Assembly: GCF_000003815.2 (NCBI RefSeq)
Contig: NC_049979.1
Location: 20,487,056-20,516,420, forward strand
Length of the DNA stretch: 29,365 nt
Direction of reading: 5' to 3'
From: Branchiostoma floridae
Taxonomy: Eukaryota; Chordata; Leptocardii; Amphioxiformes; Branchiostomatidae
The notes under the pieces are model-generated. The model searched no databases. It saw only the letters and a list, made by a program, of their open reading frames with translations, and was not told the DNA's origin. Of the stretch, positions 1 to 10,900 are shown piece after piece. Made by a program: the position numbers and the translations under genes. The first letter of the stretch is position 1, and every line of letters starts with the position of its first letter.

Positions 1-121
1 AAAAGGGCTGTCAGCATCACTTAGTGCATTTTACTTCCCTTGTGCAGTACTTTCCTTGTGGATCAGTAGATGGAGCTTGTGCACAAACCAATTTCTCTAT
101 GACTTTTCTATAGAGTCACAG

Positions 122-3100
122 ATCTAGACATGTTGCCAGAGGCTTCCTGGAGGAGGAGGCAGAGCTAAGTGATGAGGAGGCAGAGTTTGTGTCATCAGAT
201 GAAAATGAGGAGGGAGATGACTCGTTCTTAGAGGGTTTTGTCAGCTACTCCTCTCAGTGCACACAGGCTACCTCTGAAGAAGGTACATAATGTGTTATAA
301 TAGTGTGACGGTCACAGTTAACAATCTAGAGCAATTTTTTTTGCAATCTTAAGTCTTATGTGTATCTGTTCACTGTCTTGTCTAATCTTAAACTTTATAC
401 CTCAGTAAAGAACAGCTTGTACCATGTGAAAAATAAAACACATGGCACCAAAATAACCAATTGTCCAAAATAGCCCATCAGTTCAAAGGTTTACTATCAA
501 AACTGATGACTGTACTTTTCTATAAGGCCTCATTTAGTTGTACATGTACCAGTAGTATGACAAAGAAACTCACACTGGCTTTCACTGAACCCGGCCATTT
601 TCATTGTGACATACAATGTAAGCAGGCCTTTTGAACTTTCACTGGATTTGAAAGTTGCATTACTTGCTTGATATGGAATGTTGCAGAGATGAGAGCAGTC
701 TACCTGCAGTCAGTGCGGAGTCCAGCCCTGCATGCTGGGAGGGGATACAAACTGGTCAAGAAACCATGGGACCCAGATATCTTCTCTCAGGTAGTTTTGT
801 ACAATTTTGAGATTTCATTTTACATTTGGATATTAATGATGCAGTTATGCATGATGCAGATATGCATTAATAATGCAGATATGCAGTCACTGTAGATAGA
901 AGATAGTGTAACATACATACAACAAAATGTAACTTGAATCCCAGCCTGTTAGTACTCATCTACAATATTGAGACCATTCCATTGTACCAGTAATGTTACA
1001 TGTACATTGTGCCTTTCAGAAGAATGAAAAATATATATTAGACAGTACGAGGGGCGTTCAAGAAGTAATCCACCTGACCCACTTCCAGTTGTCTGATCTA
1101 GATGAAATTTTGTATATGTAATGATTCATATCTCTATGGGTTATGTTGCAAAAAACAGCTCTGAACTAATTTTGGTTTTTGATTTAAAGGTGTTTGAACT
1201 GAGTCAGGTGTGAAATGGACCAGGTGTGAAATGGAGCCAGTTGAGTGTCGCGCAGTGATCCGGTTTTTGTATTTGAAAGGATGCATACCAAATGAGACTT
1301 TTGATGAAATAAAAGAAACTTATGGTGATGATTCCCCATCATATGACCTTGTAAAACGCTGGCATTGTGAATTCAAACATGGCCGGAAGTCTGTGGAAAC
1401 AGCTCCCAGACCTGGTCGTCCCTCTTCTGCCATTGATGAGGCATCTGTTGCAGGACCAACCTGGGGCGTCCTACAAAAACGGTGTACAGAGCTGCATCAA
1501 ACGATGGTAGAAATGCATAACTCTGGGTGATTCCTATGAAGAGAAAGACTAATAACTGCACCAAGTTTCATTAATCTCCTTCTTTGGGAAATGGGTCAGG
1601 TGGATTACTTCTTGAATGCCCCTCGTACATAACCCTTCGAGGTTTTGTGGCCTATTGTCAGCATCACATGTATATTAGGTACATACATGTAATGCTGATA
1701 TAAGTCGTAGATATAGAAAACACTTTAAAAGTCACTTGTACAAGGCATAAATTCATGTGTTCACTTAAAATCTATCACACATCTAGGTACAGAATCTTAT
1801 GTCGTAGTGGATATTCCCTCTCCATCCTGCAGGTCCCTGCCCCAGATATAGATGACTATGAACAGGACAGTTTCTGTGTGGGGGATGATGAGGACATCTC
1901 AGCAGCAGAGTGCACCATGGTGGAACCTGTGAGGGAGTGTACATCACCTGACCTGGGCGGGGTTAGAACCAGGTATGCTTTAAATAATTGGTCATCATTT
2001 CATTTGTTAATTTGTTTATACACTATAGCTAGTTCAGTCACTCATTGACCTTACTCATTTACTCCTGTCTTTTGCTCACTCCTTCACTCTCTCATTCACT
2101 TGCTAACTCACTAAATCACTTGCTAACTTACTCATTCACTTATTTGGCCACACATTCATTCACTCATTTGCTGTGACTTGTTCACTAACTCAGTTGCTCA
2201 TTCACTCATGCACTCACCTTGCTTACTTGCATCACTTGCTCAATTCATTCCACAGACTCACTCACTGGCTTCATTCAATCCACATAGCAAGAAAACTAGC
2301 TCAAAGTGAACTCAATAAGCCCTCTCCAATACTGTACCATTTTACGATATTCTGATGCTACTTTTTGATGACTGTGACCCTGTATATGTATGGTAGGGGT
2401 CTTGCATGCGGACAAAAATTCTTTATTTGAATCCCCCAAAAAAAGGAGACAGAAAAGAGCAGCTGTACTAGAGGACACTCCGGAGAGAAAACAGCAAGGA
2501 CAGCCAAAGGGCAAGAGGAAAAGGATTGTGATGGCGGACACTTCTAGTGATGACGACAGTCCTGGTCCAACTAAACACCAAGCTAAGATCCTCACAACTC
2601 CTCCAAGGTTTGACAACAAAACTGAAGAACAACCCTTCAAGACTCCTGTTGGAAGGCCTCCTGCAAGGAGATCTCTGATTGGACAAGCCAGTGGAAGGAG
2701 AAATATGTCTTTGGGGATATCCAATGAGATAGAAGATCATGATGATGATGACTTTGACACCAGTAGATACAACAGGAAACTGTGCAATGAGGATCCAGTA
2801 GATAGGTGCCAGACTAATTCATTATCTAGGAGAAACACAACAAGTGTACAGGGGGAAATTGTGTCAACACAGAGACTTGATATGAGCTTGGCAGAAAGGC
2901 TGAGATTGAAACAGACTATGGTAGGGAAAAGTAGTAACTTTGATGGTAAACAAAATACATCTGCATCAGCTAGTGTGCCTGTGGACAGAAGAAAAGACTT
3001 TGGTGGGAAATTACCTCAGAGATTTGAGCAATCACTGACCAAGCAAGTGGAATCAGGGAAAGGAGTAGAACCTACCAGTACCATCACAGATGACATGAGT

Positions 3101-5660
3101 ACAAGGAGACCTGAACCTAGTCCAAGAATGATGAATACTACAATCACCACACCAAGGGTAAGTTACAGTACATGACATGTGCCATACATATGTGCCACAA
3201 TACATATAATGTAGGTACAATCAGCCTTGAAATGGTTACTAAAAATAAATAAGTATCAATAATGATAAAAGAAAACTGAAAATTTATAACTGTTATTATA
3301 TGGCAACAATGCTTCTCGTCATAAAAGCATGCAAATACATGCATCAAAGGTACTTAGTTATATACATGGTCATTAACAAATGCTAGAAGAAGATGAAAAA
3401 ACAAAGTGTATATCTTATACTAAATGTATACTATAATAATTGCACTTGACAGTGGTTATGAAAATCAATTTTTTTAAATCCTTAGTCTGCATTGTCACGG
3501 AAACTGGAAAAACTGGTGGTGCTGGTGGACTCTAGGGAGATAGCCTCATCACAGCAGGTCAGCTGTCAATCATATTACCCATCTTTATTAGAAACAAACC
3601 AGCCTGTGTAATTATCTATCATTCCGAATGGTACTTCATATGGTAAGATATTGCTTATATCCCACTGTTCCTAATGTATGTGCAGGTGAGACGCTTTCTT
3701 ACACTAAATGTATACCCTATACTCTTGCTCATACCCTAGTACATATTGATATGCCAGTTCTTTTATTTATTTATTTATTTTTTTTTATTATTTATTTATA
3801 AATATATGCCAGTTCTATAATGTAACTTGCAGATGAAGGTTCGGCTTTTATAAACTTGAGGATTTCTTAAATGATATCCAAACCTACAGGTAGTGTCCTC
3901 CCTGCGGTTCCACCATGACATCAATGCTGTGGTGTGTCAGCTGGGCAGCTGTGACTACATCCTCAGTAACAGGATGGGCGTTGAGAGGAAGACTCTCTCA
4001 GGTAAGACTGTCACAGTGAATCAAACTTTTTGAAAAAAAGTGTGACTTTTGTAGACATTTTTAGCAACACCCCATGGAGCTTTGCCGTCTTTTGTACATC
4101 ATTCTGTAGATTATGTGTCTAATATTTATTTTCCATTCTAATAGCGGTTGCTGCATACTAACTACTTGATATGCTCTTTTCTCTTAAAAGGGCAGTCTTA
4201 GCTCATGCAGTTTTATTTTCTTAGCTTGTTAACAATATTACTGACTGCTTAATTTGCTTCACATCTGTGTTTGCAGATTTCGGTAACAGCACCAATAGAG
4301 AGAAGTTGGTCCAGAGGGTGCAGGAGTTGTGTGAACTGTTCGACAAGCCCTGCCTCATCGTGGAGAAGGACAGGGTTAAGCCTGGTATGGAGCCCAAGAA
4401 AGCCAGGTACATAGTAGTAGTGATTAATAATAGAGTTGTTGTTCTGCTCTTTGATTCAGATATTTAGAACAGACTTGGTGACCTGAGAAAGGTTTTGAAT
4501 CCAGTAGAATTGATGTTGATGGTAAGAGGTTATGTGAAATGCTTAATCTTTGAAACCCTCTATGTATTACATACTTTAGATATGATTGTGTCTCTCTTCT
4601 GCAGGACACCAACCAAGTACCACAGCACTGTGCTGGCAGCCCTGGCTCACACCCCTGTCACTGTGCTCTTTACTGACACCCAAGGTAGGTTTTTGTCTCT
4701 TTTCATGAACTGTGATGTGTACTTCAATGATTATTCAGAATCTTCATATTACATCCAAACTGTTACTGGTCTGTTTATGGCACAACATGGCTACAGACCA
4801 ATTAAATGCAGAAATCATCTAACAGAATATACCAGACACTCTAACCTTTGAAAATGTTATCTTTTAGAACAAACAGCTTCCTTACTAGCTGACTTGGCCA
4901 AACTAGAGCAGAGGAAAGGTAACTCTGTAAATGGAAGTCCTGAGGTGGAAGCAGAAGGGGAACAGGTCAGTGTTACTGTAGTATTGCACTGCATTTGGGG
5001 TAGACTTTATGATAGTTGGAGTGGTGTGCTTTTGCCTAAAAGTGTGATAGTTGACTTTTCATTGCACTTTCAATTTTTTTAAAGAATTGCATTCCTTGTA
5101 TTCCAGGTGTTTCGGATGTACCTGTCCATGCCAGGTGTGCACTATGCCACAGCCCTTAATTTGTATTACAACTGTGGTGGACTGGCAGAGCTCATGAAAT
5201 GGTAAGTAAAAGTTGGATGTCAATTTTATGTGTGAACAAGTGTATTATATACGTTTGGGGGTGCCGGAATGGACATTCTTCAATGTTCTTCTTGAACCTT
5301 CCGTAAAACTCAGTGTTAGTCTTAAAAGTTTTGAGGGGAGGGGGGAATTACCTGTATCCAAATTTTCTTGTGAAGTATATAAAGGGAGCAGGGACACAAA
5401 CCAGGTGAAACAAAATGAGTTAAGCCTTGAAAACCATTTGGGCATTGTGTGCTTTTGTACAAATCTTAATGTGTTGCATTTAATAAGTTAACATGTAAGG
5501 TCTTAGTGACCAAAATGTACAGAGTGTAACACACTTTTCTGTGTTTTCCAGCACAGCCATGCAGTTACAGATGAAGGGAAAGATGTCTCTTCAGAAGGCA
5601 TCTTCTCTACACCAATTTCTCAGGCACAACTTCAACCCTCAGATGTTAGTAGACAAATAA
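122..5660 (+). CDS. FANCM: FANCM, C-terminal part (11 exons; gene begins upstream of window)
   Basis: FANCM is the DNA translocase that anchors the Fanconi anaemia core complex to stalled forks and pairs with FAAP24. Exons read: 122-282, 687-790, 1833-1938 (or 1972), 2397-3157, 3486-3557, 3890-4001, 4277-4406, 4605-4684, 4868-4965, 5107-5201, 5552-5660, about 608 residues ending in TAA. The helicase part lies outside the window. Landmarks recalled from vertebrate FANCM appear in order: an acidic EAELSDEEAEFVSSDENEEG stretch, EMRAVYLQSVRSP, DSFCVGDDED, then VDSREI, CDYILSNRM, CLIVEKDR, EQTASLLADLAKLEQRK, YLSMPGVHYATALNLYYNCGG and a C-terminal NFNPQMLVDK. Every junction from 2397 onward closes in phase. 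Junction 3 to 4 is ambiguous: the donor after 1938 keeps frame, the one after 1972 does not. Identity is firm; the third exon end is the weak point. Confidence 0.95.
283..686. other. FANCM intron, nothing recognised
   Basis: AT-rich intron between the first two FANCM exons seen. No coding frame, repeat or RNA gene is evident. Confidence 0.6.
1048..1625 (+). mobile_element. mariner-family deletion derivative (non-autonomous)
   Basis: A 578-bp element lies in a FANCM intron. Its 34-bp terminal inverted repeats (1048-1081 and 1592-1625) begin CGAGGGGC, differ at one position (G versus A at the ninth base), and are flanked on both sides by the dinucleotide TA, the Tc1/mariner target site. The interior holds the start and the very end of a mariner transposase gene, while the catalytic middle is absent. 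Near-identical ends suggest fairly recent movement, presumably powered by a transposase made elsewhere. Confidence 0.93.
1231..1552 (+). pseudogene. mariner transposase remnant: HTH N-terminus joined to C-terminal tip
   Basis: From the ATG at 1231 the frame reads a mariner/SETMAR-type DNA-binding region: FLYLKGCIPNETFDEIKETYGD, then PSYDLVKRWHCEFKHGRKS and the PRPGRPS linker, up to about 1449. The DD34D catalytic domain is missing. From 1472, in another frame, a relic of the transposase end (NGVQSCIKRW, an in-frame stop, then KCITLGDSYEEKD) leads to TAA at 1550-1552. The gene is therefore broken by an internal deletion, a frame change and a stop. Enough remains for a DNA-binding domain but not for catalysis. 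Confidence 0.88.
2036..2280. repeat. degenerate CACT/ATTCACTC short-period repeat
   Basis: About 245 bp dominated by imperfect CTCA, TTCACT and TTGCTCAC words with a roughly 4 to 12 base rhythm. It lies in the FANCM intron just before the large linker exon. It looks like an old, decayed microsatellite or minisatellite. No conserved coding is visible, though it reads open for 60 codons by chance. Confidence 0.6.
2397..3157 (+). CDS. FANCM: FANCM large linker exon (low-complexity, basic/Ser-rich)
   Basis: This 761-nt exon encodes 253 codons without a recognisable fold. It opens with a basic cluster (SPKKRRQKRAAVLED, then PKGKRKRIVMADTSSDDDSP) that looks like a nuclear localisation or DNA-contact segment followed by acidic serines. 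The same order, basic run then DDSSEEE, is what I recall in human FANCM. The rest is rich in Arg, Ser, Thr and Pro and probably disordered. The donor is a strong GTAAGT after 3157, in phase 0. The antisense open frames across this exon are shadows. Confidence 0.85.
3486..5660 (+). CDS. FANCM: FANCM ERCC4/XPF-type nuclease-like domain and HhH tail
   Basis: Seven exons encode the XPF-family domain and the helix-hairpin-helix tail that in other animals dimerises with FAAP24. The nuclease signature is largely intact: Asp and Arg-Glu of VDSRE (codons at 3528, 3534, 3537), Asp of CDY (3953), and VERK-TLS-D, with Glu at 3983, Lys at 3989 and the last Asp split across the 4001/4277 junction. This fits the XPF/Mus81/Hef pattern GDY...ERKxxxD apart from Cys in place of Gly. 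Human FANCM, as I recall it, has degenerate residues at these positions and is regarded as a pseudonuclease. The HhH segment spans 5107-5660. Confidence 0.9.
3749..3816. repeat. T-rich (TTTA)n tract bracketed by a 13-bp direct repeat
   Basis: ATATGCCAGTTCT occurs at 3749-3761 and again at 3804-3816, bracketing a TTTA/poly-T tract of about 42 bp in a FANCM intron. The duplicated flank looks like a target-site duplication around a retroposon tail read on its complementary strand, but slippage duplication would look the same. Confidence 0.55.
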
Positions 5661-5779
5661 TATTAGCAAAAATTAACATTTGGAGGTGTTCCAATCTTTG
5701 AGATCAAAGACCACTGATTCAGAATTGTATGTAGTCAAGTATTTTATTTTCAAGAAGAAAAGCAATGCAGAAATATATA

Positions 5780-5785
5780 TTTATT
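5780..5785 (-). terminator. AATAAA poly(A) signal candidate, CFAP70
   Basis: TTTATT on the plus strand reads AATAAA in the CFAP70 direction, 323 bases beyond its stop. A second copy lies at 5743-5748. Either would carry the CFAP70 3' UTR through much of the FANCM 3' UTR. Confidence 0.5.
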
Positions 5786-6014
5786 TACAAATGTCACCAG
5801 AATTAATATATTTACACCAAATTCTTTTGACAAGTTCAAATGCTCACAAAGAACCATCATAGATACTGCAGATATAACAGCACTTCAAAATAATTATCTT
5901 TTCTACTTAACTTGCAAACTGCTGCATGTCATCAACAAGTGTTCAAAGTGTAAAGCTTCCAACTGAAGGCTTTGAAATTGGTAAACTTCTCTATTTTGAC
6001 ACCAACAAGAAGTG

Positions 6015-6020
6015 AATAAA
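6015..6020 (+). terminator. AATAAA poly(A) signal candidate, FANCM
   Basis: The only canonical AATAAA I see on the plus strand between the FANCM stop and the CFAP70 stop, 355 bases after the TAA. Confidence 0.5.
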
Positions 6021-6108
6021 GCTTATCTAAGAAGTCAAAACAGCATTATTCCATGTTAATGACTTGTTCATGGTGTATGGAGAAGTTTGAGGATAGAGAT
6101 GATACAGT

Positions 6109-7959
6109 TTAGAAGGACGGGTCACCAAATCCGACAGTCTGCTGCATGTCATGAATCTCGTTCATCAGTCCCTCGTCGTGCAAACCAACCTGAAGTGGGG
6201 AGAAGAGTGAGTGAGTTTCAGGGACTACTCCTAGAAATATATCAAACTCACCATCGCAAAATTCTGAAGTGTACCCTGGCATATTACCAATCCTGTTCAC
6301 ATTTGAGCAGTTTAGGCCATAATTTTAACATAGGAAGACTTCAGGTTGCAGACATACCTTGATGGCATACTTGTAGGCTTGTTCAGCCTCCAACTGTCTG
6401 CCAGTCTGAAATACAGGTTTCATTTAGCAACATTCTCATGAAATAACAGGATTGAAGAGATCTATATGTAACAGGATTGAAGAGATCTATATTTATAATA
6501 CAAGAACAGCCTGTCTTTGTTAGAAAACTTCTTTCTGAAATTGTTGTACCTTAAAAGTATCACATGACACGTACAAATCATTATCCCCAATCAAAAGTAC
6601 AAAGAACTTTTCATGAAATTAGGTTAATGATCCTTGACTACTACCAAGTATAAATCAACATCGTAAAGTTGCAGAGCAGTCGGCAGAATGTTTTATCTAG
6701 GCCTGTTGATCAGAATCTGTGTCGGCAATTGACTCTGGTTTCAGTACTTCAGTACTAACCTGTAGACAGACCAGCGACAGGTAACCCCAGACTTCAGGGT
6801 CAGCATTGTTCAGGATGTTAGCCTCAGACAGGGCATCTTCTGCCTCTGACAGCTCACCCAGCTAGAAATACATGAACACATTATTACAAATTATGATAGA
6901 ACTAATATTAGTTATGAAAACTAACAAAATTCACTTTGCACACACTCAATATACATGCTCTACATTCCAGTAAGAGTGAGAGAGGCTCGTAGGTGCAGCA
7001 GATGTTTAGAACATTAACCTGACCCACCCTACAGCCTTAGACTCTATTAGATCCCTTACAATAACTTTCCAGTGTTTGTACTCACCCTGTAGCAGGCAAT
7101 GCCCACCCCCAGCCAGGACACACAGGATGGGGAGTGCTTACAGGCCAACAGGAAGGTGTTCTTGGCCTTCTCAAACTGTAACAACAAATTTGACATTATA
7201 TCATCCAAACAGACTCTCAAAAAATTTCATTTCCAACATAAAAAAAGGAATGCACAAAATCAATCCCTCAGCAATTCTGAAAAGTTTGTATACCGGTAGA
7301 TACTGTAACAACCTACCTCAGCATCCTGTAGACAGATGGACGCCAGACGGAGGTAGATGGCGTGCGTGTCCTGGGCATCCCTGACGAAGGACAGTGTCCT
7401 GTCGTAGCAGTCCTTAGCTACGGCCATGTCACCTCGCATGTAGTTCAGGTGACCAGTCATGGCCCAGGCATCTGGATTCTGAGAAATAACAGAAATAAAG
7501 AAAATTGATTATCTTTTTCTGTTTCAACATAGGGAAAGAAATTATGACATGATATTAATTGTTCATACCTACTACAAAATTGAAAAAATAACTTCTAAAG
7601 CCATTTCAACTGTTAACTGTAACAGATTTTTACAAGATGCTAAATCATTGCATGACAGTGACATATTTGTCATGTTGTTATCCTTCATAATATACAATAT
7701 ACTTGCAGCACCTTAATATGTCAGCTGCCTTGTGTATGTCAGAAGGTTGGCTGCGGTTAAACAGTGAATATATACCATGATGATGAACAAAAGCTGCAAC
7801 AAATACCTGGAAATCCATGGACGTAGCTTCCTTCAAGCAAGCCTCTGCATCAGCATACTCCTTCTTCTGCATGTGCAGCCTGGCCAGGGCCACATTGTAC
7901 TCAGCACTGGGGCCGCCTCCCTTAGCTAGCAGCTCATGTGCAAGGGCTCGCTCAGCAAA
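6109..7959 (-). CDS. CFAP70: CFAP70 C-terminal TPR block (residues 908-1118)
   Basis: Six exons, all phase 0 to phase 0: [20 protein letters not shown], then [96 protein letters not shown] and the end ...[16 protein letters not shown]-stop. TPR consensus residues (W-LG-Y-A-F-A-P pattern) recur. With every exon phase 0-0, any one could be skipped without a frameshift. Confidence 0.92.
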
Positions 7960-10900
7960 CTGGAACAACCAAAGTGAAAGTTGTTAGTAAATAAGACTCG
8001 TTAAAAACTAACTTGAAAGCTTGACCTTTAAACTACTAGTAACATATTGGATGTAGAGAATGATACTATATGTATGCAGTGTAGATTTTTCATTTAAAAC
8101 AGAGTCGATGTTGATAAAGCTTGACCTACAATTATGAGCCCATAAACTACTTGTCTACTGCTAATGACGAATCAAAATTTAGGAATCATTTAAGTCTTCA
8201 GTTTAACTGAAATATGCTGTAAGAACATGCATACCAATTGGAAGCTAGGTCACCCATATCACCATTTCTATCACCAAAAAGCTTTATCAGTGCCACTTAA
8301 GAGTATATTTTGTATATACCATAGCCCCATGCTGCCACAGTGTAACTGAGACTTACTGAACGTTTGGTATCCCCAAACTTGGACTGCACAGAGTGAGCGG
8401 TAATGTGACAAACAAACTGCATGATTATACTGAAAACTGTTATATTCATATAGATCCCTTTTTTTATTACAAAAACATGTATCATCCACCCATCCAAACA
8501 TCATATAAAGTACATTAGACATGCAATAGTTCCTTGATGTTTAGTCTTAGCATGCAGCAAACCTCCAATAATCAGTTAAAAGAAGATGCAGCACTCAAAA
8601 AGTTAATAGTGATGAATAAATGCAGAAACAAAACACTAGAATGGAATGTCACCTTGGTGGCCTTGACCTCCAGCAGGAACTCCACAGCCTGCATGTAGAC
8701 GCTGGTGGAGGGGACGGGGGTCGGCTCACGCACCACCTCAGGGGTGGAGTGTCGGCTGCCCTCACCCTCCCCCTCCCGCCGAGAAGCCACAGACTCTGCA
8801 GGCTGGGAACCTGGGCAGGAAACAGTGGTAAAGATGTCTCTGCTGCAGTTCAAACCAAACAAGCTAGGCGGCATGCATTATGTAGATGCACTGGCAACAG
8901 TGCTTCACACACATTTTGTGGAGTGCCAGTGAGATACTTTCTTCACTGCAGTTTGAGTCCAACTACTAGGTTTGTCCACAATCTGAAGATGCACTGTGTC
9001 TGCCCATGCAGATCAGTCATGACAAATACAGATTTCACCATTAACAATATCTCTTGCAAACACAGTAAGACTGGTACTTTTCTTACCACTGATAGTTCAG
9101 TACCATGGTCAGCACCATGCACATTGGACTTACCAACATTCAATTTGGAAGGACCACAAAAAGGATGTTCGAGTCGAGTATGAAATAGTCTACATGCCAA
9201 TCAACTGTACTTTGTTAAGATGTATCAACAAAATATGAAAGTAAATACAAATGCCAGTTCCAGATATGAGACATTGAACCAATTTTCTAAAGCTAAATGT
9301 ATGGTTGGAGAAAGAAATTTTGTATCTACATACAGGTACGTTTTCATAGAGAATAGATCTTAGGCCCACCTTGCTTCTCCTGGTTGACAACGGATCCCTT
9401 CTTGGCGCTGCCTGCCACGGAGGAGCTGGACTTGACTGATCCAGGTGGTACAGATGCGGCTGCAGCTGCAGCAGCTGCGGCTGCACCTGCACCGTCCCCC
9501 GTGGGTGTGGCAGCTGTTTCCATCACCCTGGGTACGGACAAGGCGTCCTCCCCAGACTCCCGGGGAGTTCCTTCCTCTGTTAATTAGAACAGATAAAATA
9601 ACTGTACATTCATTTATTTTCATAGGTCTTAAGTTAGTGAAAGGAGGAGAGAGGGGGCTTTTGCAGTGTTTTATGTCAAACTACAGTTGAAATAATTCTA
9701 CAGTAGAAATAAAACCAATATGAAAATAAAACCAATGAAATGAACCCACATAATCTGACAGTTGATCACAGTATTACAAAAATCATACCTAGAAGTTCTG
9801 ACAATATCTTCAAAGATATTTTATAGAGTACCCATATAATTCTATAGTTCTATTATAATGGCATATAACAGATGGTAATGTTGTGGTACAAACCTCTCTC
9901 CCCAGCATCAGACACACTGGTTCTCCCCTCCTCCTCATGGGCCCTCCTCATGGCAGCCTTCTCCTCGTCCCTCTTGTGGATGGCTGCCTGCACGTTCAGC
10001 TTGTTGGCTTCAGAAAATGCCATCTCTGCTCGGATATCATTCCCCAGACCATCATAGAACAGACCTAATAGAGGAGAAACCACTTAGTAATGATCATGAT
10101 GATGCACTTATGTCAATCTCTGTTCTACTTACAAGGTATTGATTGTAAACATGTAAATTCTGATATAAAGCTGCAGTAAAACTGACATTTACATTATACA
10201 AAATAAATCTAGATTAGAATTGTAAATATTGAGTTTAGATTGAGTCCTAAAACAGAATAAGAAGTTTCAGACTGCATCTGTGTCTTTTATTAGTGACTGT
10301 CATCATGACTGCTGTTTGAAACATATCTAATGGGTTGATATATTTTGCATACATAGTGTATTCTGTGCCTTGATGTGTCGTAAATCCACATTTTTGTAAA
10401 TCTAGAGAATTGCGCTTCTACAGTGGTAGAGTCTACAGTACCTGGACAAGAACAATAGATATCATTGTGTTCTTAAATGGTAGTGCAGAGACTTGCTTAC
10501 CAAGCAGTGTCCATGCCACCACGTTGTCAGACTCCACACAGGTGGCGTTCTCAAAAAAGGTCTCTGCCATCTCATGCCTCTCTTCCATGGCTGACACAAT
10601 GCCGTACAACAGCAGACTGGAGGGGGGAATCAAGGTGTTAAGTCAAAGGAGCTAAGGATTTATAAGATCAAAGTGGCTGTTTTATGGTTAAAACACAGCA
10701 AATGTTCAATTGCATCACCCTCCATTGCTCAATATCTAATAGAACATCTGATTCAGTTATGGTCAATATTCTTGGGTGGCTGAGAGCTCTTGGTCACATG
10801 TACATGTAGAATTTGTATACATTTGAGCTCCCTAACTGCTTTTTAGGAACTGCATAATGCTGCTACTTAAATATTTGATACAATAATGACTGTCACATAC

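Larger units (their letters stand above)
5661..6108. other. convergent intergenic spacer between FANCM and CFAP70
   Basis: These 448 bp separate the FANCM and CFAP70 stop codons. They hold the 3' untranslated regions of both transcripts. Candidate poly(A) signals point past each other, so the mature transcripts would overlap. No other gene is apparent. Confidence 0.75.

Noticed and set aside
2296-2740. Two antisense open frames across the large FANCM exon
   Set aside because: They are shadows of the purine-rich FANCM coding sequence, with no protein-like motif.
4495-4851. 118-codon frame spanning a FANCM exon
   Set aside because: Only 4605-4684 is coding (TPTKYHSTVLAALAHTPVTV...); the flanks are intron read-through past consensus splice sites.
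8620-9183. 187-codon plus-strand open frame
   Set aside because: It runs antisense through the CFAP70 exon at 8653-8810 and on into an intron. Composition and homology support the minus-strand exon only.
9384-9587. Plus-strand frame with polyalanine
   Set aside because: This is the complement of the genuine CFAP70 alanine tract; GCN-type codons read as alanine on both strands.
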